NCBI GenBank assembly: GCA_903903925.1
Contig: CAIVAU010000036.1
Location: 1-43,759 of the forward strand
Source: an uncultured cyanobacterium
GTDB lineage: Bacteria > Cyanobacteriota > Cyanobacteriia > Cyanobacteriales > Nostocaceae
Length of the DNA stretch: 43,759 nucleotides
Direction of reading: 5' to 3'
Under the pieces are notes generated by a model. It was not told where the DNA came from. It made no database searches and saw only the letters and a list, made by a program, of their open reading frames with translations. Position numbers and translations under genes: made by a program. This document shows positions 1 to 7,614 of the stretch, one piece after another. Numbering within the stretch: the first letter of the stretch is position 1; each line of letters starts with the position of its first letter.

Positions 1-356
1 AGTACCACCAAGGATGCGATTGCTTTGGTGACATGGCTGAGTCCTGAGTCAGGGTCGATGTCTTGTCCTTCCCAGACTGCCGTAAGATGACGCATAGTAG
101 CATCATAGTACACAGAAAAGCGTACACTTGCAACACGATAATTGTGTCTCCCATACTTTCTAGCTCCTTCTAACATAGCAATTCCTACCTCAGCCATAAC
201 AGGAGCAGAGATAGTTGAGAACGGAATCTTTTTGATTCCTACAGCGTCTTTAGGATTTGTATCTTTCCATTCAACGCTTTTTGCTGAAGCCTTCACAGAT
301 GTTACATCAACGAAGTGGTTATCCTTATCTAAGTCTAGGATTTTACCTTCTCCCAT
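1..356 (-). CDS. Phage-type dATP/dGTP diphosphohydrolase N-terminal domain protein (DUF5664), partial
   Basis: The gene runs off the left window edge; 118 N-terminal residues are visible. A short variable leader is followed by a block matching the dATP/dGTP diphosphohydrolase N-terminal family (PF18909/DUF5664): NPKDAVGIKKIPF (residues 34-46), a GARKYGRHNYR segment (64-74), YYDATMRHL (83-91) and WEGQDIDPDSGLSH (95-108). Members are found mostly in phages and prophages; some act on purine dNTPs, for example in 2-aminoadenine phages. The ATG overlaps the stop of the preceding gene as TAATG, so it is translationally coupled to a four-gene minus-strand cassette. The missing C-terminus prevents a statement on catalytic completeness. 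Family call is confident; the exact substrate is inference. Confidence 0.75.
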   Translation of the reverse strand, partial: MGEGKILDLDKDNHFVDVTSVKASAKSVEWKDTNPKDAVGIKKIPFSTISAPVMAEVGIAMLEGARKYGRHNYRVASVRFSVYYDATMRHLTAVWEGQDIDPDSGLSHVTKAIASLVV

Positions 357-496
357 TATTCAGGCACTCCTAGTTTATGAGCAGCTTCCTTTGCTTCTTT
401 GTCTTTACGCTCTGCTTCAAGAGCCGCAGCCCTAGCAGTATCACGTTTAGCTTCGTAGGCTTTATGTGCAGGGTCAGTGATTAAAGGATTGTCCAT
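356..496 (-). CDS. Small phage-like protein of unknown function (46 aa)
   Basis: A 46-residue, highly charged, Ala/Lys/Glu-rich protein starting MDNPLITDPAHKAYEAKRD. Its predicted shape is a single long amphipathic or coiled-coil helix (about residues 11-40). I do not recognise a family. The start is chosen at 496 because the upstream gene stops at 498-500 and the open frame continuing further upstream is only a shadow of that gene; the stop overlaps the ATG of the DUF5664 gene by one base (TAATG). This tight packing supports a real co-transcribed gene in a phage-type cassette. No function is claimed. Confidence 0.55.
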   Translation of the reverse strand: MDNPLITDPAHKAYEAKRDTARAAALEAERKDKEAKEAAHKLGVPE

Positions 497-497
497 G

Positions 498-764
498 TTA
501 TGCCACCACCCACACCTTTTGATTGCGATTGCGGCTATTGAGTCGCACACCGTTTTGTTTAATACGGCCAGCCTTAAGTAATTCACTAGGCCGCTGTGTT
601 GTAGAGTAGTGTTCCACATCAGGCAGTGCCTTTCCGATGTCTTCATTGGTAGCACCATTTTCCCCTGCATCTTTAATTACAGTGAACACACGTTCCTGTA
701 ATGAAGGCAAAGACGGTTTGATTGCTTCGTAAGCTTCTTGTGAGGTATTTACCTGAGTATTCAT
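498..764 (-). CDS. Winged-helix-like small phage protein, paralogue A (88 aa)
   Basis: An 88-residue protein with the pattern LPSLQERVFTVIKDAGENG, then ATNEDIGKALPD, then a recognition-helix-like RPSELLKAGRI and a C-terminal beta-hairpin ending NQKVWVVA. This order (helix, 'T.EEI' helix, 'R.SEL...G.I' helix, wing) is that of the short winged-helix proteins common in phage early regions. The neighbouring gene on its 5' side encodes a clear paralogue of identical length. I start at the ATG at 764, which overlaps the upstream stop as TAATG, rather than at an in-frame codon 15 bases earlier, because the paralogue starts at the same residue. Likely DNA-binding or accessory phage function; the role is unknown. 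Confidence 0.6.
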   Translation of the reverse strand: MNTQVNTSQEAYEAIKPSLPSLQERVFTVIKDAGENGATNEDIGKALPDVEHYSTTQRPSELLKAGRIKQNGVRLNSRNRNQKVWVVA

Positions 765-1030
765 TATGCGGCAATCCAAACTTTTTGGTTCACGCCTTTG
801 CTATTACGGCGAACACCGTTTACTTTGATTTTACCCGCTTTATTAAGTTCACTTGCGCGTTGGTGCAGTACATAACCAGCATCAGGAATTGCATTATATA
901 CTTCTTCCATTGTAGCTCCGGTTTCACCAGTAGCTTTGATAGCAGTCAGGACTTTTTCCTGAAGACTAGGAAGTTTAGGTTTGATTGCAGTGTAAGCTTC
1001 AGCAGAAGTAGTTTCAGTAGCTGTATTCAT
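764..1030 (-). CDS. Winged-helix-like small phage protein, paralogue B (88 aa)
   Basis: First gene of the cassette, an 88-residue paralogue of its downstream neighbour: both share EAY.AIKP.LPSLQE at the N-terminus, a G.TGAT.E turn before helix 2, and a C-terminal wing ending NQKVW(I/V).A. The second ATG (1030) is preferred over one at 1042: a GGAGAG ribosome binding site lies about 6 bases before it, and its N-terminus then aligns residue for residue with the paralogue. The two genes are a tandem duplication with obvious divergence. Only 48 bases separate it from the end of the truncated CHAT gene, so the cassette appears to have landed in or beside that gene. Function unknown; DNA binding is inferred from fold. 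Confidence 0.6.
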   Translation of the reverse strand: MNTATETTSAEAYTAIKPKLPSLQEKVLTAIKATGETGATMEEVYNAIPDAGYVLHQRASELNKAGKIKVNGVRRNSKGVNQKVWIAA

Positions 1031-1078
1031 TATGCTCTCCATTTTCCTTGTTTGATTGTTATGATAGCTCGTTTGCCG

Positions 1079-2020
1079 TTATTGTAATTTCAGTTGTTGT
1101 TGATGGGTTAACTGTAGGACTTGAATCGACGGTGCAATTAAGATGGTATGTTTTTCAATCAGGAATGTTTGATTTTGGTCTTGCAGGGCGGCAAAGGGAA
1201 CCAGAAATAGGGATTCATGGGGAATGAAGATCACATGGGAGTCAGGGTTGGTCGGTAGTTGTTTTTCAATGGGTTGAATCAGCAATTGGTACATTTGCTG
1301 CAAACAATTGTTTCCTCGACAACCAAGATGGCGTATTGTAGCTGTAGTATCTTGTGAGGATGTGCTTTGAGTTGCGTTTAAACTAGAACGAGTTTTACTG
1401 ACTAAGCCTGTAATAGTTTGATTCGCCACACCACGACCTTCGGCTAGTGTCGCCGCAGCAGTTCTAGCATCCTCTGCGAGATTGTCAATTTTCGTCTTTT
1501 TGAGTTCAACTTTCTGGAATACTACTTCCCCTGTTGGTTTGACTACCCAGATATACAAATCATCCCAAGCAATGGAGTATTCTACCAAAGTGGCATTTTG
1601 CTGTTGGGCAATGTGTTGAATTTGCTCAAGACTTAGTGGAACGGGTGTACTAGACTGTTGTTGACGCCCAGCAAGTAGTTCTATCAAGGCTTGGGCGCGA
1701 CCACGTTCAGCAATCAACAGCGCTTCAGGTTTACGATTTTGTGCAACTAAGGCTTGTTGCAGCAGACGGTAGGAACTAGCCTGTGTTTCAAAGATGGAGA
1801 TTTTGAAAGCATCGTTATTCCCCAAGTCTTTGCGTATTGATTCCTTGAGTCCAATTGCTGTGCGGAGATCTTCTTCAGCCGCTTTTGGGTTGCCAGAATG
1901 GAGATAAGCTAGTCCTAAATTATTGAGAGAAATCGCCTCTCCTGCTCTATCGCTAATCGCCCTTGCAAAAATCTTAACTGGGTTAAAGAACCTTCGATGA
2001 CCATTCCCATTTTTGCTCAA
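1079..2020 (-). pseudogene. TPR-CHAT protein, truncated at both ends
   Basis: The visible protein (313 aa) has one TPR-type unit (GEAISLNNLGLAYLHSGN, about residues 27-44), a helical linker and the first half of a CHAT (caspase-like) domain (ATLVEYS, LYIWVV, then HVIFIPHESLFLVPFAAL near 269-286). It stops shortly after IAPSIQVLQLT, before the region that carries the catalytic His-Gly and Cys of CHAT peptidases, and lacks the long TPR array seen in cyanobacterial relatives. It therefore cannot be an active protease. The 5' end reads from a TTG preceded by a very good AAGGAGGTG site, so the fragment may still be translated. The phage-like cassette begins 48 bases beyond its stop, suggesting that insertion removed the C-terminal half. 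Confidence 0.7.
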
Positions 2021-2071
2021 TAAACACCTCCTTTTTTGACAACTGGGAACTAATTATTCCCATCTTTATTT

Positions 2072-2106
2072 TAAACCACTTTTTGTTAAATAAATAACCA
2101 CTTTTT
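2072..2106. repeat. Two AACCACTTTTT motifs, third copy inverted at 2322-2333
   Basis: TAAACCACTTTTT (2072-2084) and AACCACTTTTT (2096-2106) lie between the CHAT fragment and the small gene at 2106-2300. The inverse, AAAAGTGGTTTA, is at 2322-2333, about 20 bases upstream of that gene's start. The motifs thus bracket one small gene. They could be regulator-binding sites or the ends of a tiny mobile unit; which is undecided. Confidence 0.4.
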
Positions 2107-2300
2107 CAAGAATTTGATGATTTTTTAGTAGCAATTAATATTAACTCACCGTTGGCGATAGCATCTAATAACTGACCTGTTGACCCTTCGTTATCATAGA
2201 CATATCCTAGTAATTGGGCGATTTCTTTCAGCTTATCGCCTGTCCCTGGTGCAACCCGTGCATGAAGATTAGTGCGATCAAGTTTCTTTCTGCCAGCCAT
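2106..2300 (-). CDS. Small conserved cyanobacterial protein, antitoxin/RHH-like (64 aa)
   Basis: A 64-residue protein starting MAGRKKLDRTNLHARV, followed by a helix (GDKLKEIAQLLGYVYDNE) and a second helix (STGQLLDAIANGEL). A basic N-terminus, a short beta strand (NLHARV) and two helices is the arrangement of ribbon-helix-helix regulators and of many unpaired antitoxin-like genes in cyanobacteria. I recognise the sequence type as a recurring small cyanobacterial protein but know no function. No toxin gene is adjacent. The start is the only ATG with a plausible N-terminus. An inverted copy of the AACCACTTTT motif sits in its promoter region, compatible with autoregulation (inference). Confidence 0.55.
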   Translation of the reverse strand: MAGRKKLDRTNLHARVAPGTGDKLKEIAQLLGYVYDNEGSTGQLLDAIANGELILIATKKSSNS

Positions 2301-2480
2301 AAATGTTAACCATAATCACGTAAAAGTGGTTTACATATAAGATAGCAAAAATATTGCATCTCAAGGGTAGCGAAGCGCGAGTCAAAATTTTCGCCTTCCC
2401 GTGTCGGTTGATTTTCATAGCCTGTCTTTAAGGGCTTAAATCCTTAAGTTTGCCCAGTTGGTATCTACCACGGTAAGCCA

Positions 2481-2678
2481 CTAAATCTCTTCATCCTCTT
2501 GGTATATTCCAGCCCGACTCACAGCATAGTCGGAAAGTAGAGGAGTATCTCGCCTGTGGCTGTCTGCCCATTCACGAAATGCCTTCACCCATTCATCTGG
2601 GGTGGCGGTTTCATAGAATGGACGTTCAACTTTAGACTTCACCAACTGTAATAACATCGCATCAAGGTGAGGTTTCAC
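2481..2678 (-). CDS. Antitoxin-like small protein (65 aa), no toxin partner
   Basis: A 65-residue protein with the pattern PDEWVKAFREWADSHRRDT followed by PLLSDYAVSRAGIYQEDEE. This W..A...WA.SH....PLLSD.A.SR..IY tail is familiar from cyanobacterial VapB-like antitoxins paired with PIN toxins, where the acidic end binds the toxin. The GTG at 2678 lies 7 bases after the stop of the FAD monooxygenase, so the two are probably co-transcribed; an internal ATG at 2654 is an alternative. The usual DNA-binding N-terminal strand is short or missing and no PIN gene follows in the next 180 bases, so this is either an orphan antitoxin or a remnant. Confidence 0.5.
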   Translation of the reverse strand: MKPHLDAMLLQLVKSKVERPFYETATPDEWVKAFREWADSHRRDTPLLSDYAVSRAGIYQEDEEI

Positions 2679-2685
2679 TGTTTCT

Positions 2686-4014
2686 TCATGTAAAAATGTT
2701 TCCCAGCAGCACCCTTAAAGCAATCTGGGGTTGGATTAAGCTGGAAGGTGCAGCCATAAGATTAACTACCTTCAGGAATGCGATCGCTAATACTGGATCG
2801 CGTCTCGCAGCAATTTGCAGTTTACATCGATACCAGTTGAGGAAACGTACCATTGGAGTGGGTTTTCCTTCTACTTGAGGAATACGGAAGTCACCACCTA
2901 CAGCTATACTCCAGGGAATATCGACTATTTTGCTTGCTGCTTTAAAGAAGCGTGGGGCTAGATGATCCACACCCTGACCAAGACAATCTTGCAGAGCTAA
3001 AGCCTCTACTGCTGCAACAGTCATTCCTTGTCCATAAATGGGGTTAAAGCTAGAAATGGCATCTCCAAACACCAGATAACCTTCAGGAAAGCGTTTGAGT
3101 TGTTCGTAGTGACGACGCTGACTGCTGGAAAATTGATAGTTTAGTAGTTCTGATAAGGGTTCAGCGTTTTTGATGACTTCGTAGATGTCCTGAGCAGATA
3201 TGGACTTAGCAAACTCAAGAAAACCTTGTTCATCCATAGGGGTATGATCTCCCATATAACCAGCGATGCTAACGATCCAGTGGGAATTTTCCTGAGCTAA
3301 AATCACTCCACCGCGCCAATTGGGTTGAGATGGTTCAATCACAGCACCTAAATCACCTTGGAGGTGTTCTGGTTGGCGGCGATACATACGGGTTGTATAG
3401 CAAACATTTACCTTGACTTTTTCCTCAAGAGGCTTTTCGTAGCCCAACGCTTCCAACCACATCGGGGTTCTGGAATTTCTTCCGGTAGTATCTACCACCA
3501 AATCTGCCTTGAGTATTTCCTCTGTATTGCCTTCATTTCGCTGAATGAAACGGACTCCAGTTACCTGGACAGGATCAGCAGTTGTTACCAACCCCAGTAC
3601 ATCACAATTTTCAAGGGCTTGGACATTTGGCAAAAGTAATAAACGCTGACGTATCCAAGCTTCCAGCAGTGGACGACTAACGAACAGTCCATTTAATTCG
3701 CTTTTAGTTTTGGATAAATATCCTCCATTGGCAAACCAGTGAAGCTGTTGCAATATATCTGTTGCTAATGCCCCTTGAGCTTCTAATTCTTGGGTAAAAC
3801 CGGGAAACAATTGCTCCAGCACCTCTCGACCTCTGGCCAAGAGTCCGTGTGCATGGCGACCCTGGGGAACCCCTTTGCGGTTCTCTCCTGGGACAGGAAA
3901 GACATCTCGTTCCAGCACTGTCACCTGCTGATAGTAGTCTGTCAACGCCCTGGCTGCTAGTAATCCGCCCATGCTAGCACCGATAACTATTGCATGTTGA
4001 GTGATCATTTTCAT
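2686..4014 (-). CDS. FAD-dependent monooxygenase (UbiH/squalene-epoxidase-like)
   Basis: A 442-residue flavoprotein. The N-terminus carries the FAD-binding Rossmann motif GASMGGLLAARAL (about 12-24) followed by an acidic end of strand 2 (VLERD). A second flavin motif, DTTGRNSRTPMWLEALGYE, lies near 174-192, and the third, YLVFGDAISSFNPIYGQGM, near 313-331, where the Asp binds the FAD ribityl and the GQG loop follows. Length and motif order fit class A aromatic/polyketide hydroxylases and geranylgeranyl-reductase-like cyanobacterial oxidoreductases; the substrate cannot be read from sequence. A second ATG two codons in (MITQHAIVIG) is equally possible. The antitoxin-like gene follows 7 bases downstream. 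No biosynthetic partner genes are adjacent. Confidence 0.8.
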   Translation of the reverse strand: MKMITQHAIVIGASMGGLLAARALTDYYQQVTVLERDVFPVPGENRKGVPQGRHAHGLLARGREVLEQLFPGFTQELEAQGALATDILQQLHWFANGGYLSKTKSELNGLFVSRPLLEAWIRQRLLLLPNVQALENCDVLGLVTTADPVQVTGVRFIQRNEGNTEEILKADLVVDTTGRNSRTPMWLEALGYEKPLEEKVKVNVCYTTRMYRRQPEHLQGDLGAVIEPSQPNWRGGVILAQENSHWIVSIAGYMGDHTPMDEQGFLEFAKSISAQDIYEVIKNAEPLSELLNYQFSSSQRRHYEQLKRFPEGYLVFGDAISSFNPIYGQGMTVAAVEALALQDCLGQGVDHLAPRFFKAASKIVDIPWSIAVGGDFRIPQVEGKPTPMVRFLNWYRCKLQIAARRDPVLAIAFLKVVNLMAAPSSLIQPQIALRVLLGNIFT

Positions 4015-4503
4015 TTATTTTTGAGGATGAATTCGGAGGCGATCGCCGCAAAGCAAACCGACTTACCCCCTCCTGTTGGCAGCTGCAAACAGACGCTGCG
4101 GTACTCTTTCCATGCAGCTTTTACAAGGGATATGCCTTCTACTTGGTACGGTCTGAGTTCCATAAATTGAGTCGTAAACGCCGTGGATCAGGTAGTCTAG
4201 GCTTTCCCACAAGATTGTGCATTTTTCCGGACATGGTTCTGGGACCTTTATGATGATATTGCAAAACAAAGTCACGCCCCTTCAGGGAAGTCAATTTTGA
4301 GGTTAAAATAGATAAAGTTCGTGATTTTTAGCTTGAGTAACCATTGGTTCCGGCAATTTTGGATCATGATCTAAGAGGCTTAAGTTTACTTAAGTCGTTG
4401 TGGGATACCACCTTTCTTGGTTCGCCAAGGATGTTATACACAGCTTTTAGCTTGTCTAAAATGTCTGGGTTAAAAGTATCAGACTCTAGCAATTTTAGAT
4501 ATC

Positions 4504-4584
4504 CTAGTGGTCTGTCAAATTCATTTTGACGGGTTGGTAGTGTGAGCGTCTCACTCACGAAGCGAGCTTTCCGGCTCGCATTAC
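4504..4584. repeat. 81-bp hairpin-rich repeat, copy 1
   Basis: Starts CTAGTGGTCTGTCAAATTCA and ends GGCTCGCATTAC. It contains three small inverted repeats in a row: GTCAAA/TTTTGAC, GTGAG/CTCAC and GCGAGC/GCTCGC. An almost identical copy follows at 4610-4690 with one substitution (CTCAC versus CTCGC). This is a non-autonomous, dispersed-repeat type sequence of cyanobacteria. Confidence 0.8.
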
Positions 4585-4609
4585 CCATCAGAACTAATGA
4601 CACAGAGCA

Positions 4610-4690
4610 CTAGTGGTCTGTCAAATTCATTTTGACGGGTTGGTAGTGTGAGCGTCTCGCTCACGAAGCGAGCTTTCCGGCTCGCATTAC
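4610..4690. repeat. 81-bp hairpin-rich repeat, copy 2
   Basis: Direct copy of 4504-4584, offset 106 bases, with a single mismatch. The 25-base gap between copies (4585-4609) is not repeated. Both copies preserve all three hairpins. Confidence 0.8.
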
Positions 4691-4827
4691 TAGTAGTTTT
4701 TGATGCAGGGGTAGTAGAGGGTTAATAAGTAGATATACTCATCGATTTGAACTCGTATCGGAGTCATTTGATCTCTGGCAAGAGGCTTAATATTTCTGCA
4801 TAGGTTGTTTGTAGAAAGTAGTAATTT

Positions 4828-5574
4828 ATGACAGCATCACGACAACAAGAAATCATGGATTTGCGGGCGTTGAGTTTAACACCAAAACAAATAGCCCGAA
4901 AGCTAAATCTTAAAGTATCAGAAGTCAATGCAGTGATTCAAAATCAAGCACAGCAAACCACATTAGATAGATTAGCTAAAGGGGAACTCAACCCGGTATA
5001 CCAATGTTTCGCAAGCGAAAATCTGGTTCACTTGTTACCAGAAAATCTACCAGAAAATAACGTCAAAAATCTACCAAAAAAGCTCCTGCCTATTAAAAAA
5101 AATGACGATATTGAGCGGGGTTTAGGATTGGTAGTTATTGCTAGAGAAGCTCGATACAATCAAATCTCTGTTTGTAGTTATCTTTTAGATATATGGTGCT
5201 TGGGTGTTAAAGATACCATCTCACCACGTACAGTTGACAAGATAAACTTTAAAGAATTTGTAGAACAACTATTCACTCTATTTCCCGGAAAACCGCAAGA
5301 GGTTTGCCTTGAAGTCGCCCAAGGAATGATATTTAGTGCTTGTGAATACGCAGAAAATTTAGGATTTCAACCACACAAAGACTTTCAAAAATCGCGATCG
5401 CACATTGGAGAATGGGATGGGACAATCCGTATTGAATGTGGTCGTGACGGGAAGCCATTCTATATCAGTGGGCCCCATGATAACCCCGAAAAAATCATGC
5501 AAACATTGACGAAAAGCAGGGGTGAAGGTAATTTTGATTTTATGCTTGGTTCATCCCCTGATGATTTTTGGTAA
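4828..5574 (+). CDS. Conserved HTH-containing protein of unknown function (248 aa)
   Basis: The N-terminus is a short helix-turn-helix of the sigma-70 region 4/Trp-repressor style (LSLTPKQIARKLNLKVSEVN, residues 15-34). After a variable linker comes a conserved block, GLVVIAREARYNQISVCSYL then LDIWCLGVKDTISPR (about 102-137), then a helical segment (EVCLEVAQGMIFSACEYAENLGFQPH) and a C-terminal beta-rich part with ISGPHDNPEKIM. I recognise this block from uncharacterised bacterial proteins, which share the VIAREARYN..SVC.YL.D..CLGVK signature, but I know no biochemical role. It stands alone, convergent with the next gene. DNA binding is inferred from the HTH only. Confidence 0.7.
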   Translation: MTASRQQEIMDLRALSLTPKQIARKLNLKVSEVNAVIQNQAQQTTLDRLAKGELNPVYQCFASENLVHLLPENLPENNVKNLPKKLLPIKKNDDIERGLGLVVIAREARYNQISVCSYLLDIWCLGVKDTISPRTVDKINFKEFVEQLFTLFPGKPQEVCLEVAQGMIFSACEYAENLGFQPHKDFQKSRSHIGEWDGTIRIECGRDGKPFYISGPHDNPEKIMQTLTKSRGEGNFDFMLGSSPDDFW

Positions 5575-5621
5575 CCGCAATGAACGCACGGAAGTCTTGT
5601 AGATAGTCTACAAGTTTTCTG

Positions 5622-5948
5622 TCAACATGCGGACATCGGGTCTGATCTACCAATCCCCAATTCTTGAAGCTTGGCTTTGACATCCGACCACTCAGTACCA
5701 CAATAGTAGTATTCTTTATCCAGTATGTTAGCTATATAGTAACCCTGCTTTGCACCATTAACTCGTCGAAGTTCGGCAGCAATTTTCTCCATAGAGGTAT
5801 CGAATAGAGAGAATAGGTCTTCCATATCAAGGTGAGGTGCATTAAATAAATTTATAAATGGCTCACCTTCTTTAAAAGCCCAAATCTTGCCACGACGTTC
5901 AATTATTCGATAATAAACTGGACGAACTATTGTGTCTGTATTCAACAT
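5622..5948 (-). CDS. Hypothetical cyanobacterial protein (108 aa)
   Basis: A 108-residue soluble protein with no signal or membrane segment. Visible features are a basic strand pair (VYYRIIERRGKIWAF), an acidic helix (LDMEDLFSLFDTSMEKIAAEL), and an aromatic strand (GYYIANILDKEYYYCGTEW) followed by a C-terminal helix, KAKLQELGIGRSDP. The composition looks like a genuine folded protein and the ending is of a type I associate with small cyanobacterial hypothetical proteins. No family or function recognised. It faces the gene at 4828-5574 tail to tail with 47 bases between. Confidence 0.55.
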   Translation of the reverse strand: MLNTDTIVRPVYYRIIERRGKIWAFKEGEPFINLFNAPHLDMEDLFSLFDTSMEKIAAELRRVNGAKQGYYIANILDKEYYYCGTEWSDVKAKLQELGIGRSDPMSAC

Positions 5949-6198
5949 GATAATTTATTCGCTACGCGGCTTGTTGACGCTTCAAATCTTTGATATTGCT
6001 AAAAGGCGGCGTCAACTCCTCGTTCTCAGCCTCTGGCTGGAAATGCCTACCGTAAGACTCTACCTCAGATGACTCAAAGCAACTTAAGATATACTTGATG
6101 TATACGAATTTGTCTATAGATTAGTAACATTATGCAACATGCTACAGCTAGAATAAGCATTACTTATTGACCAGGGCTATTTCATTACGAGGACATCA

Positions 6199-7482
6199 GT
6201 GAAAGTTTTAGTTGTAGGTAATGGGGGACGGGAACACGCTTTAGCCTGGAAACTGCTGCAATCTGAGCAAGTTGAGCAAGTCGTGTGTGTACCAGGGAAT
6301 GGCGGTACGGCAAGTATGGAGAATTGCCAAAACTTGCCTTTGGCAGTAGATGATTTTGAAGGTATCAGCCAATTTGCCCAACAGGAAAATATAACTCTTG
6401 TGGTAGTTGGACCAGAAGTACCCCTGGCAAAAGGAATAACAGACTATCTCCAAGCCAAAGGTCTGATGGTTTTCGGCCCAACCAAAGCAGGGGCACAAAT
6501 TGAGGCAAGTAAGGTTTGGGCAAAAGCCCTGATGCGAGAAGCGGGAATTCCTACAGGGAAGGCTGCGGTATTTACGGAGGCGGCAGCAGCAAAATCTTAT
6601 GTAAAAGCTCAGTCTGTCCCAATTGTTGTTAAAGCTGACGGTTTGGCGGCAGGTAAAGGTGTTACCGTTGCTCAAACAGTGGCGGCGGCAGAGACGGCAA
6701 TTGAGGCAATTTTCCAAGGGCAGTTTGGCAATGCTGGGAAATTTGTCTTGATTGAAGAATTTTTGACTGGGCAAGAAGTTTCTGTTTTAGCCCTCTCCGA
6801 CGGGTTAACGATTCGCCCGTTGCTACCAGCTCAAGATCACAAGCGCATTGGCGAGGGCGATACGGGGGAAAATACTGGTGGGATGGGAGCATATGCCCCA
6901 GCACCCATTGCTACACCTGCGTTAATGGCAAGAATTCAAAAAGAAGTATTGGAGAAAACCATCGCCGCTTTAAGGGCAAAAGGCATTGATTACCGAGGGG
7001 TACTTTACGCTGGGTTAATGATCACACCAGAAGGTGACTTCAATGTTTTGGAATTTAACTGTCGTTTTGGTGACCCAGAAACCCAAGTGATTCTGCCTCT
7101 GTTGGCAACACCCCTCGAAGAGTTAATACTTGCCTGTGTGCAGCAGCGGCTGGGCGAAATGCCACCCATTGCCTGGAAAAACGGCTCATCTGCAACGGTT
7201 GTCGCTGCTTCTGGTGGTTATCCTGGAAACTACGAGAAAGGAAAAGTCATTACTGGTATTGAACAGGTGGGTGATCTGGGAACCACTGTCTTTCACGCTG
7301 GGACAAAGTTACACCAACAACAACTGGTGACGGATGGCGGTCGGGTATTAAATGTGACTGGAGTTGGAGAAAATCTTGACCAAGCTATCGCCCATGCATA
7401 TGCTGGGCTAGAATGTATTCACTTTCAGGGAATGTATTATCGCCGAGATATAGGTTATCGGGTTAGGGGAATTGGGGAGTAG
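6199..7482 (+). CDS. purD: Phosphoribosylamine--glycine ligase (GARS)
   Basis: Catalyses ATP-dependent joining of glycine to 5-phosphoribosylamine, step two of de novo purine synthesis, in the cytosol. At 427 residues it has normal length. The N-terminal motif VGNGGREHALAWKL, the ATP-grasp segment VKADGLAAGKGVTVA (about 146-160), the loop GENTGGMGAYAPAP (about 222-235) and the metal/ATP site EFNCRFGDPETQ (about 283-294) are all present. The start is a GTG at 6199 with a GAGG site 6 bases upstream, giving the canonical N-terminus MKVLVVGNGG. The next gene on the same strand is the NblS-like kinase, a neighbourhood I recall from other cyanobacteria, separated by 130 bases containing AGTCAAA repeats. 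Confidence 0.97.
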   Translation: MKVLVVGNGGREHALAWKLLQSEQVEQVVCVPGNGGTASMENCQNLPLAVDDFEGISQFAQQENITLVVVGPEVPLAKGITDYLQAKGLMVFGPTKAGAQIEASKVWAKALMREAGIPTGKAAVFTEAAAAKSYVKAQSVPIVVKADGLAAGKGVTVAQTVAAAETAIEAIFQGQFGNAGKFVLIEEFLTGQEVSVLALSDGLTIRPLLPAQDHKRIGEGDTGENTGGMGAYAPAPIATPALMARIQKEVLEKTIAALRAKGIDYRGVLYAGLMITPEGDFNVLEFNCRFGDPETQVILPLLATPLEELILACVQQRLGEMPPIAWKNGSSATVVAASGGYPGNYEKGKVITGIEQVGDLGTTVFHAGTKLHQQQLVTDGGRVLNVTGVGENLDQAIAHAYAGLECIHFQGMYYRRDIGYRVRGIGE

Positions 7483-7499
7483 GGAACCCCTTTGGGGAA

Positions 7500-7523
7500 G
7501 TCAAAAGTCAAAAGTCAAAAGTT
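7500..7523. repeat. Short AGTCAAA heptamer repeat
   Basis: Three tandem AGTCAAA units plus a partial one in the purD-kinase gap. Same 7-base periodicity as the GGAGTCA arrays elsewhere in the window. Confidence 0.8.
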
Positions 7524-7614
7524 ATCTTTAATTTCCCACACCCTATTCCCTACTTTATAACAAAAGTTGTATTTTAAGGCGAGCGACCACGACTATAACA
7601 ACTTTTTACTTAAA

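Larger units (their letters stand above)
4015..4827. other. Intergenic region of ~0.8 kb: repeats and possible gene debris
   Basis: No convincing gene fills this gap. On the minus strand, about 4364-4500 reads through a plausible but unrecognised peptide (LESDTFNPDILDKLKAVYNI) that is cut off by the repeat unit at 4504; it may be the remnant of a gene. A minus-strand frame at 4063-4275 is not supported by family resemblance. The rest holds the duplicated hairpin repeat described separately and the promoter region of the gene at 4828. Confidence 0.4.

Noticed and set aside
4063..4275. 70-residue minus-strand frame with six cysteines
   Set aside because: No family resemblance, no ribosome binding site, and the cysteine spacing does not match a zinc ribbon I know.
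4364..4603. 79-residue minus-strand frame
   Set aside because: Its first half is the 81-bp repeat; only about 45 residues could be native, so it is mentioned as possible debris and not called as a gene.
6241..6904. Long antisense frames within purD
   Set aside because: Shadow frames of a well-conserved gene with no independent motifs.
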